A stretch of 18,581 nt of DNA from Baffinella frigidus. Lineage: Eukaryota; Cryptophyceae; Cryptomonadales; Baffinellaceae. Under the pieces are notes generated by a model, which was not told the DNA's origin, did no database searches, and saw only the letters and a list, made by a program, of their open reading frames with translations. Position 1 is the first letter of the stretch; each line of letters begins with the position of its first letter. Location: positions 66,743 through 85,323 of the forward strand of contig MU647425.1 in the NCBI GenBank assembly GCA_026770585.1, given 5' to 3'. Below, piece by piece: positions 9,401 to 13,960 of this stretch. A program made the translations under genes and the position numbers.

Positions 9401-11978
9401 GGAACTCGGAAATCCAACAAACAACTTCAACATCCTACAAACAATCGCAACCACCGCCAGCGCAGCCTTGACTCTAGGCGCGAACAAACCACCAGACTAC
9501 TCCCTGATCGCAATAGACCCAATCAATGACCTCCAACCCTGCAAACTGCCCCAGGAAATCACCCCACACTCACCGCTGAGCAACCTCCAATACTACAAAG
9601 CCCCACCAGGCCTAAAAAAACTACAAGTCAACTTCTTACAATGTGCCCCGACATACGTTGGGGACAAGAAAGCATATCAAACCAAATTCCTATCATGGAC
9701 CGCACTCCTGCCTCGCCCCCACAGCACACACTGGTGGTTCTCCACAGACGCATCTGTCCGCCTGAAACATACAACACCCATCCTTACCTCCTACAAAGCC
9801 CAAGGCATACCCTCGTGCCTACAATCCCTATGGTTCTCACCCTACATCCAACCCGACAAGTCCATCCCCTGGACCGAACAACTGCAATCACTCAACTCAT
9901 ATAAAAGAACAGAACTCATTAACACCGGCATCCGCAAAGAAGACAGTAACGGGAAAATCTTCCTCCACGTCCAATTCTGGCTCTACCATTTCACGACCAT
10001 CCTCACTGACGGAACGGAATCTCCCCCAGGGTGGTATCTGATGTGGGGCATCCTCGACAAAACAAATGACACCTTCAGATCAGTACAGCCGTATGATATG
10101 TACCCACAACTCCCTGCAGATCAAGACCCCATCATCTTCAAGCCCTCCAGCAACCTTAGAACACTCCGATCCATCAACCCCGCTAGTAACGACGCATACA
10201 AAAAGAAACTACTCCGCCCCAAAATCACACTTATAGGACAGAACACAGCCATCTGGTGGCCGACATCAAACCACATACAAACATGCACCAACACAACACC
10301 ATCGCCCCCCCCCTCTCCCATAATCAACTTGCCAGAGTACATCCAAACACAGGCCCGAAAAGCAAAACACAAACGAGACCTTCTCCGAGACTCCACGATC
10401 GCCTCCACAGTCCCACACCATCCCACATCAGCCCCCTCAGACCTTTGGTCCACCCTCTGCCACCGCTACGGACTATCTACATCATCAAACAAACGCAATG
10501 AAAAAGCCACCTGGGACCTCGTCACGGAATTAAGACCAGAAACATACCCAGCAGAAAAAACAGTTGGACACGAGGGAGCTGGATCGTGGGATGGAGCTGG
10601 AACATGGGGATATGCCCTCGAATTTGCAATGGGATACGAATACCTAACCACACTCAAACCGGCTCTCCTACGAGCCAACTCACAATGCCTCTGCAATCGC
10701 GAACCGGATCAATCATGCCCCAAGCACGGACACTGCTTCTCCCCATCCACATGGGGGAAATCCCTATCCCACATGAACGACCCCATCGATCCACCCTCCG
10801 AAACAACCTCCTGCATCTGCGGATATGAAGCCCACTCCACATGCGAATCTTTTATGCACCGCCACACCCCCCTCGACAACACTATCCCCCACCAACTCTC
10901 CCAGGAAACTTTTGCCATAGCAGGAGGATCCTGCCTCCTCCTCGACGGATCCTCATATGTCATATCAGGAGCGGCATTTCACATACCCCCAACAGGAATC
11001 CCCTCCCCAGAATCAGAACCAGCGGAACTCGAAACAATGCCCTTGGCAATCCTGCACTGCAAGAACGACATCCCAGACCACATCACCACAATCACCTTCG
11101 AGACAGACGCGGCTAACCTCCCCCCGGCTTGGGAGGCCTTCCAATCAGTAACAATATCGCCCAGACACAAAGTCACAATGCCCCTCTACCACGGCCTGGA
11201 AGACCTAAAAGCTGCCCAACAACACATCAAACATGTATCGACTTGGAACATACAGTTCTCTCCAAGCTCGAAACACCTCGCACTCAACGGAACCTACGCG
11301 AACACCCCCATACCTGCTGCAAACACAATTGTGGACACATATGCCAGAAAAATAACTGAAACCCCCCCCAACCCAGAACACAACCTGTCACAATACATGG
11401 TCGGCTCGCCATTCGCACTAAGCACACGATGGGCCATAGTTCAAGGCCTCGTCGTGATACACGACCCCAAAAACTACACTCGGTCCATCATGGGCACCCA
11501 ATCACTTGCCGCATGCATGCAAAGACGACAACGTCCATCCCCCCCCTCAAGCTCACGATTCACGGCACACATCCTCAATGGCACCATAGATAGCACCGCC
11601 TCTTACTTCACAACAAAAATAGCCTCCCCCCAAGCAACCATCGTGATACAAACCTCGCGATTCCGCAAAAACCCAACATGCCTCACAGACTGCACAATGC
11701 ACCTAGCAACCTCTGATCGCAAACGCATTATAGATTTACTTCCCCCCAACACAGAACTATCAGAAACAACCAAAAGAACACACGACACACGATGCCCTTT
11801 CTGCATCCACCCAACGTCCCCAAATACACGAGACACCCCACACCACTTCATATATGAATGTCCCGCATTTGCACGTCGCCCTAGCAATCCGGTACCTCTC
11901 AGCGTTTTGTGCATTCGTGGGAGATCCTTTCTGGGGCTGCCCGCACGAACGCCAGCATCCAATAACTCTTCCCCCTGA
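3..11978 (+). CDS. Giant LINE-type retrotransposon polyprotein (OTU-like modules, Ulp1, APE, RT, RNase H, CCHC), 5' partial
   Basis: One frame stays open from the left edge to a TGA at 11976-11978, 3991 codons. The first codons usable as starts inside the window (for example TTG at 522) are not real starts, because protein-like sequence continues in frame upstream of them; the true N-terminus lies outside the window. Domains in order: OTU-like modules, Ulp1-like protease, APE endonuclease, reverse transcriptase, Cys/His cluster, RNase H and CCHC motif; each has its own entry. In the LINE life cycle such a protein nicks target DNA and primes reverse transcription of its own mRNA at the nick. 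Catalytic residues of the Ulp1, APE, RT and RNase H domains are all visible, which suggests a young or recently active copy. The frame survives several C-homopolymers of 7-11 bases. Most LINE ORF2 proteins are about 1000-1500 residues, so this is exceptionally long. The C-terminal 30 or so codons look like out-of-frame sequence after a shift near 11870. Confidence 0.9.
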   Translation, partial: PDTLVLLLLDGHYWGARFVQPASLQIHTRWQSDEETTEPGHWRLIYTTSTGYSCLYNTASALLERPSYLPDRPQTTTGGHPDSCNGPDATEQTHYSDPTTATFYPTNEFWTTRQASTATFPPQKTYTGPQLRALCADHLEQQIKCDDTDAPPQTNTPAYLAAALRRRIVDWNNLLQQMDLRKHCPSHTINQESRTINSYIATHRLETTPAGQGQIAAISSLLGLTLIILRPPLTPQPKTTHSLPEYETGTLTNATLLFQEVPVCQSTGWEIYTFPSTLLTSTWQTDTKLGRIRPQRIQHLEQQSCHAISQIHPSSLIWNPREHGGPQYNSSEIDNLILNCSALNRAAAAANTTPLAMPIHQPCTFFGTRLWVAIRQSILLALDPPHPPQSFQHHMRSISQRPLNPDPRIMITCTLADSTFLFFWGTDSQSWQTLLIPSDANPIYDAAFVFLDNLHALYTQTSDYKWEPPMDPCPWRTHAPLLGRAAQILDTTPVPKPTPCPHCRTQAQHHESPSNVRITTIHHLTHQISPTFTQTSPPTHNPEGLKCSRRLRTHLQTLDKTKISHQQLLNHFANEKDASPVSLSALAAHYAITITHIFGPTTPGTATDPIYAPVALDENHNTWKNSPAHPTPVVPPPTEQWPIKTPEHLLPWKFAEYKSSNFEGWSHQPQGIDPLLGAGITIPDDNHEPVKRRRLNETTPLTVTNNHFTSEQEALQHQNTYTEILDPQEFFSPHWDLITSRLNPTPLDHGPIILQYRKRIWSLHQTQTPGQRWKIYLHQSGGNSFLSAVCMSLSLNTFTLNTLTHITPSKLRTKILQQIYQSHPENIPYIHCLDKQFSTPWHPPRGWHESVQHYTRQYSHQQSLSQSHTHNPALMIHPPPKNLTTKTTIIVDPNRLLGTDAWKYLTDCLKQKPLPEAWGRQADGPEKCYILTLPIPWNEQDPYEDNYLPLKPVSDMNGTKWNLHFSPHIPSTTCSFSSLYNALGASLSTTHLQGLNYSHMNWPANQKINLCVHYFLQNYSNQHDLRGNIERLQILYLEYHSLPPDPFHQIDFTATYNRLHALQHLHHQYDEELDNLFRTYTQIQTSSNHSTRPTTPSPVFLAIICAALLIQLNLYKPPTHTKTAWTKCRIMPDDIHDLKLPHCWYMVHPKTYQNNTEPPIWIRRLNDHVTLTPRITPDLYQTTGRYMKQEDSNTIRNITAAVIQSNIMVLNASDSLHTTPHLITVLPTTFNPPHPNPPPHPHGIKHNSTTGMRGGGGLSEGTNRTTFSPRLHFYTQQSPDGLLIDSDIPDRLLHAIAKREKTTHPEWLDKNTSFPPWRKPECIDLTLKHPYSQLQPPTLQTECIAPIMLLLNTGAHWIPCFIYHTNEPSLHALILDSLDTSEDTKTLIETFLLEYLNLQENPIQIHYFNHTIPHVNRQHDSFSCGVSSISTLLTLAEHYHTHGPDKLERNFNNITFRPINEAHHLLRTLFKLPPPAQPQIWPNQGTHHDGTTNPDGNTLTLSSPTTTLPTKTKNKTTTDSTPPQQITRQPSRTMTSPLPHKSTPAPPSTTEKDITSTNITLGKNKTQTQIFEADPPLQGDQWPIAELNPEEAAASFCQFCNTSTAQIHPEEDNEPVHIEPTCVTDWPVNKDHPSPPQTPQQLSSLLGPFHGDDKDILTHKIKTSNQTSQSLRLCLCNTGGDCNPLHSNGWEKANSRFGYMARLIDKGLADVAILTEAHVDSTGVQTCQTFCHSSKLQTRTYGCPTSAATTSVVFPERHGKQTRVGPGEILVLISNRLAENFTVHGRSCSGRLLHFSIYEVHYICLYGVSNPTGNIEKQSMAKELHRSLNDTIHSLPPGTPIVVCGDMNTVINQNHRGPIPHLCSYDDNTADLVRLLHKHSFIDAHESRHENHRHFTRFGYQKNDDPTKRPSCSYIDRFFLNQEAQKLAPPDSIRSAIANKNACYSTDHRCVFLSAPTLAQPFKPSNKQPAGSFAVSTPSPQRLKLDDKEIMAYKNALMKQETQLQITAAREDWNKARKEWKRDTEALTFLRLDPRGSHTAETILTAASQHPDPENTTQHTLQLMASLFKHQTEHTPFNFTEPWDNTFDKHLQTISTILRTAAKPTHTTKHHKTSKHTPTASNKDLQNFINAWKTFDPSIISNPNHPLPTTIPSEKLCNFFHKIGSTYKVGSNTLPDRNAPRHEWVIWAHGPNGAVQDTLRRLSTNDVHLMPSGAWSTDTHTPPPRCEKSIESTFKKNKNRAGIVDGIRRDFLYLDPDDPKLNGPRWTTRKEDLQKVIGEKIGKAHSNKSAPYDKERPDRIPWTMPATALRTLTYLSSPKDESSRRFRKDLTELHRMAIPLQNTINIVRTNKLTPITNTPGLQLASIYIDPDCQSTSTTLSTMLFFTNSQPVTHTQEEATQLLTFNSMQGIADSVISANLGMSEVANVICSISTAKSHDQLHIMAKLGLKISRLPPGTKDSERTETISALILSLDLKSPRFEIPPNTSNATLAQHIANGRHALLERWENWATTFCDETTECLQFLETEQPHLMTAWEPSPKTDEEITATTTDFKDCLLNFATVEELKKAISLMPANSSGGSLGITREHLLHADDTTLEWILEITGELFQGNHPLSMKRGVVNPLPKDKHRWRSITLLEPLLKLVNGTFGRRLLTVLTKHNLLDPAQHGFITNGNCEDPLTVVCQIYSQARREGADPLYAAFLDATEAFDSVQTAWLHIALEQIRAPQEIHTWIHKSLSGHHRVVKTAYCSSGDDLQNSPCIDLENGTPQGCPLSPVLWILVHNLALVYARSKVPDTGYPIHNNPTDNAPPNTPILVQAQAYADDTALFAEHFEKLKNSTQALAFVYSLYGVRLNALKSYYSPPPDSPHQQLEIVSLDSNGIFRNQTLTTLKPSEPVRYLGIMFQREPPPDAKGGYWDAQLSNLQKFQERFISLCRLTSPPLPTLREGVASVLIPTIMWTLQLGIPLDDFLYEIRRTIASLAMKSMGITPPPSPTALNTLADTIFSPVTMGGWGFPCPLEFRAKAVAISQLAGLKSPFHDIRAIHTNAALHNPTYGKTHIDPEQHCASCMAYSNLSIQQITSSTTHTNNIPPKDPLLSEELIETGRLHVPCSAFMFCIIPSKLLINAPGPHYLTLELGNPTNNFNILQTIATTASAALTLGANKPPDYSLIAIDPINDLQPCKLPQEITPHSPLSNLQYYKAPPGLKKLQVNFLQCAPTYVGDKKAYQTKFLSWTALLPRPHSTHWWFSTDASVRLKHTTPILTSYKAQGIPSCLQSLWFSPYIQPDKSIPWTEQLQSLNSYKRTELINTGIRKEDSNGKIFLHVQFWLYHFTTILTDGTESPPGWYLMWGILDKTNDTFRSVQPYDMYPQLPADQDPIIFKPSSNLRTLRSINPASNDAYKKKLLRPKITLIGQNTAIWWPTSNHIQTCTNTTPSPPPSPIINLPEYIQTQARKAKHKRDLLRDSTIASTVPHHPTSAPSDLWSTLCHRYGLSTSSNKRNEKATWDLVTELRPETYPAEKTVGHEGAGSWDGAGTWGYALEFAMGYEYLTTLKPALLRANSQCLCNREPDQSCPKHGHCFSPSTWGKSLSHMNDPIDPPSETTSCICGYEAHSTCESFMHRHTPLDNTIPHQLSQETFAIAGGSCLLLDGSSYVISGAAFHIPPTGIPSPESEPAELETMPLAILHCKNDIPDHITTITFETDAANLPPAWEAFQSVTISPRHKVTMPLYHGLEDLKAAQQHIKHVSTWNIQFSPSSKHLALNGTYANTPIPAANTIVDTYARKITETPPNPEHNLSQYMVGSPFALSTRWAIVQGLVVIHDPKNYTRSIMGTQSLAACMQRRQRPSPPSSSRFTAHILNGTIDSTASYFTTKIASPQATIVIQTSRFRKNPTCLTDCTMHLATSDRKRIIDLLPPNTELSETTKRTHDTRCPFCIHPTSPNTRDTPHHFIYECPAFARRPSNPVPLSVLCIRGRSFLGLPARTPASNNSSP
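3840..4420 (+). other. Ulp1/SENP-like (C48) cysteine protease domain
   Basis: The segment has the full catalytic layout of the Ulp1 family. There is a His-Trp pair (His codon 4068), an Asp in LDSLD (codon 4128), a Gln (codon 4254) and a Cys in the SCG motif (codon 4272). The Gln and Cys are separated by five residues, as in the QQxNxxDCG signature of SUMO proteases. An upstream stretch (LLIDSDIPDRLLHAI, from about 3840) fits the start of the fold. C48 proteases cleave SUMO or NEDD8 chains and related viral proteins. Ulp1-like domains are also known from several transposon classes, where they are thought to mature the polyprotein or remove host modifiers. The domain follows the OTU-like modules directly and is separated from the endonuclease by a low-complexity Pro/Thr/Lys linker (about 4420-4700). 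All four key residues are present, so activity is plausible. Confidence 0.82.
5010..5870 (+). other. AP-endonuclease-like (EEP family) endonuclease domain
   Basis: This is the target-nicking nuclease of APE-type LINEs. The motifs come in the right order: Asn in CNTGG (codon 5031), the metal-binding Glu in LTEAHVD (codon 5148), YGVSNP (near 5420), GDMN with Asp 5538 and Asn 5544, SYIDR with Asp 5748, and the terminal STDH with Asp 5841 and His 5844. The length, roughly 285 residues, matches the family. It would cut one strand of target DNA and expose a 3' hydroxyl for the reverse transcriptase to the right. Two Cys residues flank the first motif (CLCNTGGDC), which is less usual. All catalytic positions are intact. 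I cannot predict target specificity from sequence, although the telomere-like DNA downstream of the element is suggestive. Confidence 0.92.
5880..7660 (+). other. Unassigned region between endonuclease and reverse transcriptase
   Basis: About 590 residues separate the last APE motif from the first reverse-transcriptase motif; in ordinary LINEs this gap is usually much shorter. I recognise no domain. What can be seen: a charged, probably coiled-coil helix at about 5955-6080 (rich in Lys, Glu, Arg and Trp), a Thr/His/Lys-rich stretch at 6290-6370, a compact mixed segment with many Trp, Asp and Arg at about 6540-6930, and a hydrophobic, helix-rich part at about 7000-7560 that ends with an amphipathic helix. 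The frame is intact and composition is no different from the neighbours. It could be an enlarged RT N-terminal extension that binds template RNA, or a separate domain acquired by this lineage. Confidence 0.5.
7670..8920 (+). other. LINE-type reverse transcriptase domain
   Basis: All core RT motifs are present. An N-terminal helix (FATVEELKKAI, from about 7677) and SSGGSLGI loop lead in; VVNPLPKD then WRSITLLEPLLKL match motifs 1 and 2. Motif A is FLDATEAFDSV with the catalytic Asp at 8106. Motif B is GTPQGCPLSP from 8295. Motif C is YADD with Asp codons 8466 and 8469. The RYLGIMF motif at about 8688-8708 is the usual LINE motif D/E neighbourhood, and a thumb-like helix bundle follows to about 8950. 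The enzyme would copy element RNA at the nick. YADD rather than the retroviral YMDD, together with the GTPQG form of motif B, is typical of non-LTR elements of the I, Jockey and related clades. An 11-C run at 8962-8972 lies just after the domain without breaking the frame. Confidence 0.96.
8980..10680 (+). other. Unassigned region between reverse transcriptase and RNase H
   Basis: Some 570 residues after the RT thumb show no family that I can name. The start resembles the post-RT helical region of LINEs (the segment GGWGFPCPLEFRAKAVAISQL near 9025-9090 is typical of I-clade and Jockey-clade proteins, where a conserved GG(L/W)G..P......A...S..... stretch follows RT). A CxxC pair sits at about 9193-9206 (CASCMAY). 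Several Trp-rich strands follow near 9730-10120, for example WWFSTDAS, which resembles an RNase H start but lacks the rest of that fold. The end is Lys/Arg-rich (about 10340-10400). Open frame and even composition argue that it is part of the working protein. Confidence 0.5.
10686..10844 (+). other. Cys/His cluster, probable zinc-binding module
   Basis: Within 53 residues just before the RNase H domain there are seven Cys and three His at regular spacing: Cys codons 10686, 10692, 10716, 10734, 10812, 10818 and 10842, and His codons 10725, 10731 and 10833. The two halves look alike: each begins with CxC and ends with an H-containing loop closed by Cys (first half CLC...CPKHGHC, second CIC...HSTC). 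This is the look of a treble-clef or RING-like double zinc site. It is not the usual CCHC of LINEs, which lies further on at 11793. The role is unknown; nucleic-acid binding or a ubiquitin-related function would both fit a protein that also has OTU-like and Ulp1-like domains. Confidence 0.5.
10920..11370 (+). other. Divergent RNase H domain
   Basis: The four RNase H catalytic acids can be traced. Asp at 10944 lies in LLLDGSS, the counterpart of the first-strand TDGS motif. Glu at 11025 lies in PAELETMPLAI, which matches the RAE(L)xAxxxAL helix. Asp at 11106 lies in FETDAANL, the counterpart of the TDSxxxL strand. Asp at 11334 lies in ANTIVDTYA, where the N-x3-D spacing matches the NExADxLA end of the fold. 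The position after RT and before the CCHC motif is the same as in I-clade LINEs and in Dualen. It would digest the RNA strand of the RNA-DNA hybrid. Identity to standard motifs is weak, but the order and spacing are right. Confidence 0.7.
11793..11861 (+). other. C-terminal CCHC zinc-binding motif (zf-RVT type)
   Basis: Cys codons 11793 and 11802, His codon 11844 and Cys codon 11859 give C-x2-C-x13-H-x4-C, with the surrounding text CPFC...DTPHHFIYECP. This is the LINE C-terminal zinc motif that normally follows RT or RNase H and binds nucleic acid. In complete elements, roughly 100 further residues follow it; here those appear in the +1 frame. Confidence 0.8.
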
Positions 11979-12324
11979 CGATCCCATCTTTCAAAATCAC
12001 CACCCCTCATTCCAACACCCACCAGACGGAGACCTCTCACGTACAGCCATACATAACAATCACGGTGTGGCAAAACTCATCATTCTCTCATCCACAGTAG
12101 ACCGCTTGCGCCGAATCGCCAAATCAACCGCCATTTTGGCTAAAACAATCCTCAAGATACACACATACCATCACAACAACCCACAAGCATCCATCGCCAG
12201 AATTCTTCCAGGACAGATTCTCAGAGAACTCATTGATCTCTTCGACCTGAAAAACCAAGCTCTCGGCTCACCTCTAGCTCCCCCGGCGACGATACACAAC
12301 GACGAACAATTCCCCCCCTCGTAA
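11854..12324 (+). CDS. Continuation of the polyprotein in the +1 frame
   Basis: This frame overlaps the end of the long frame by 125 bases and shows real protein character. From about 11880 onward it reads ALAIRYLSAFCAFVGDPFW, then a Pro-rich loop, then two amphipathic helices (STVDRLRRIAKSTAIL and QILRELIDLF). That is what one expects right after a LINE zinc motif, whereas the long frame ends about 33 codons past the zinc motif in sequence of no clear character. The frame is open upstream past 11770, so the shift could be anywhere in the overlap; protein continuity favours about 11862-11895. The ATG at 11854 is probably not a true start. Either a 1-base insertion (or 2-base deletion) in this copy, an assembly error, or programmed +1 frameshifting explains it. 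The frame ends at TAA 12322-12324. Confidence 0.6.
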   Translation: MNVPHLHVALAIRYLSAFCAFVGDPFWGCPHERQHPITLPPDDPIFQNHHPSFQHPPDGDLSRTAIHNNHGVAKLIILSSTVDRLRRIAKSTAILAKTILKIHTYHHNNPQASIARILPGQILRELIDLFDLKNQALGSPLAPPATIHNDEQFPPS

Positions 12325-13944
12325 TACGGCCCTGAAATCACATCGAATAAAGACGAATACACATCCTTTTCAGAACAATTCTCGGCGACAATAGACGATC
12401 CCTCTAGCGATATATGGTGCAACACCCCCTTTACGCATAATGTCTACATCCTCATTGACAACCCTGGCGAACCAATGCTATCCAGAATCCTCCACAAGTG
12501 TAAACTGTCAGCACTATCAGGAATCACAGTCCTACTAGTAATTGGGGATAACAAAGAAACCTCGTGCCGATCACACAAAACCTTACAAAACACAGCATCG
12601 GAACGCAGTTTGCACAATTCCTTCTACTACTCCAAATTCCTCCACATTGCTGCGAACAGCCTTCCATACGGCACAACTCAAGGATGGAACGGACCCGACT
12701 CCTTCCGATCCACTCAACACAACGCGCCCTGCATACAACCACTCACATCCCATCCAGACAACGCACCAAGAGGGGCAGCCCACGCTGCCCCTTTCCCAAC
12801 AATCTTCTATATCTTCGCCCCCCCCGACAAACTCCCATCCCTCATCTCACCTCCAACGCAAAAACTCGACTCCCTCGCGTGGACACTCGCGTGGACATGT
12901 GGACCCCCTCCCATTAACCAAGCCCCTCGATGGACCCTAACCCTACCATACACCGATACACCTCCCACAACACGCAACCTTCACCTAGCACTACTACCAA
13001 CATACCCAAATCGCGACCCAGACGCACACTTCTGGGTCATGGCGTGGAATCCATGGCCGTCGGTCCTCCTCCCAAACACCACTGACAACTCCCACGCACT
13101 CCCCCACATCGACTCTCCTGCCCGTCCCTTCGCACTGCAACTACAGTCACTTGCCTTCCCAAGAGGACAACCGTCCCTCGACCCGCTGCCCCCTGGAAGC
13201 GTACCAACTGCTCTATCAAAATACCTCGCCATAGCCGCGAATATCACACCCGCACAACTCCCCAGCATAATGGCCTCCATCGGTGCAACTGAAGCACACT
13301 ACCACCATTCCCTCTTTCTTATTAAGGCTGCAGCAATCACTGACCTGCGTCACTCAATAGGAGTTCCCACTCCCTCCCCACACACCGGCTCCTTCCCTAA
13401 AATGGCTCCCTGTGAAGCCTGTGGCACGCCTGTCCCCTCAAGAATGCACCTCAAAGACAGAGACATTGCAAAAACACCTCCTCTGCTTCAACTACTTACC
13501 TCCTGCTACGAGCGATACACAAAACAAACAACCAAAAGAATCAACTATGATCGAGGCGATCTGGTGAAGAGCACCCTCTCTGACATTAAAACCAACTTCC
13601 TTCAGAATGGAGCACGTACCTGCTGGTCGTGCTCATCCAGCACCCTTATCCACCGCCTTCAATCTTGCCAAATATTCCTGGCACCCCCAAACATCCCAGA
13701 TCAGCTCCTCACTCTACGCCGCATCATTCTCTGCAATCCTGCTCTATGTCCACCATCAATGCTGTCCCAAATTACAGCTCCCAAAGTACCCTTCAACCAC
13801 AGAATCCCAAGAGAACATCACCTCTGTGACCCAGCCAGCATCACGCCTCTGAAGATTGAAGGCACATGGTGGATGCCATACCTAAGCACCGCAATTACAT
13901 GCAGCACTGAAGAGGAGGAACCCTTTCCAATCCCAAAAAAATAA
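12325..13944 (+). CDS. Downstream ORF in the same frame, after one in-frame TAA; NPPF-like motif and paired CxxC motifs
   Basis: The frame of the previous entry continues for 539 codons after a single TAA; the first ATG is at 12475. The region just after the stop looks functional. DEYTS (from 12352) and DIWCNTPF (from 12409) are followed by a helix-strand unit ILHKCKLSALSGITVLLVIGD. This order recalls Dam/N6-adenine methyltransferase-like domains, including those of DIRS-type retroelements, which have NPPF or NPPW followed by a helix and a hydrophobic strand. The second motif residue is Thr instead of Pro here, so activity is doubtful. Because the motif lies upstream of ATG 12475, a start there would remove it, which argues for readthrough or a mutated sense codon. 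The rest (12760-13940) is Pro-rich with CEAC (from 13411) and CWSC (from 13621), a possible zinc pair. I do not recognise that part. Confidence 0.55.
   Translation, partial: YGPEITSNKDEYTSFSEQFSATIDDPSSDIWCNTPFTHNVYILIDNPGEPMLSRILHKCKLSALSGITVLLVIGDNKETSCRSHKTLQNTASERSLHNSFYYSKFLHIAANSLPYGTTQGWNGPDSFRSTQHNAPCIQPLTSHPDNAPRGAAHAAPFPTIFYIFAPPDKLPSLISPPTQKLDSLAWTLAWTCGPPPINQAPRWTLTLPYTDTPPTTRNLHLALLPTYPNRDPDAHFWVMAWNPWPSVLLPNTTDNSHALPHIDSPARPFALQLQSLAFPRGQPSLDPLPPGSVPTALSKYLAIAANITPAQLPSIMASIGATEAHYHHSLFLIKAAAITDLRHSIGVPTPSPHTGSFPKMAPCEACGTPVPSRMHLKDRDIAKTPPLLQLLTSCYERYTKQTTKRINYDRGDLVKSTLSDIKTNFLQNGARTCWSCSSSTLIHRLQSCQIFLAPPNIPDQLLTLRRIILCNPALCPPSMLSQITAPKVPFNHRIPREHHLCDPASITPLKIEGTWWMPYLSTAITCSTEEEEPFPIPKK
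12352..12570 (+). other. Possible Dam-like methyltransferase motif region
   Basis: The core is W-C-N-T-P-F at 12415-12432, in the place of the (D/N)PP(Y/F/W) catalytic motif of amino-methyltransferases. About 19 residues on comes a helix, then the hydrophobic strand ITVLLVIGD (near 12520-12548). Phage Dam-like enzymes and DIRS retroelement methyltransferase-like domains show the same spacing in outline. No SAM-binding motif is clearly seen, and the Pro-to-Thr change would probably harm catalysis. This is a short motif match and should be treated as a hypothesis. Confidence 0.28.
12769..12794 (+). other. Strong hairpin inside the coding frame
   Basis: GGGGCAGC at 12772-12779 pairs perfectly with GCTGCCCC at 12784-12791 across a 4-base loop. 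Flanking A-T, G-T and A-T pairs extend the stem to about 11 pairs. In such G-poor DNA a stem this rich in G is unexpected. It could be an RNA structure of the element (packaging, RT recognition or translation control) or chance. Confidence 0.5.
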
Positions 13945-13960
13945 CAGTAACGATCGAATC

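Noticed and set aside
9721-9760. WWFSTDAS as a first RNase H motif
   Set aside because: The following Glu and Asp motifs are not found at the right spacing, whereas 10944-11336 has all four acids in order.
572-11987. Many minus-strand and alternative-frame open stretches across the polyprotein
   Set aside because: They are shadows of the long frame; all catalytic motifs lie in the plus-strand long frame.
12130-12141. 12-base match to the core of the dinoflagellate spliced leader (GCCATTTTGGCT)
   Set aside because: It lies inside protein-like coding sequence, the flanking spliced-leader bases do not match, and a chance 12-mer is possible. Not evidence of a leader gene or relic.
12874-12897. 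12-base perfect tandem duplication (CTCGCGTGGACA twice)
   Set aside because: It keeps the frame and adds four residues; an ordinary slippage event without further significance.
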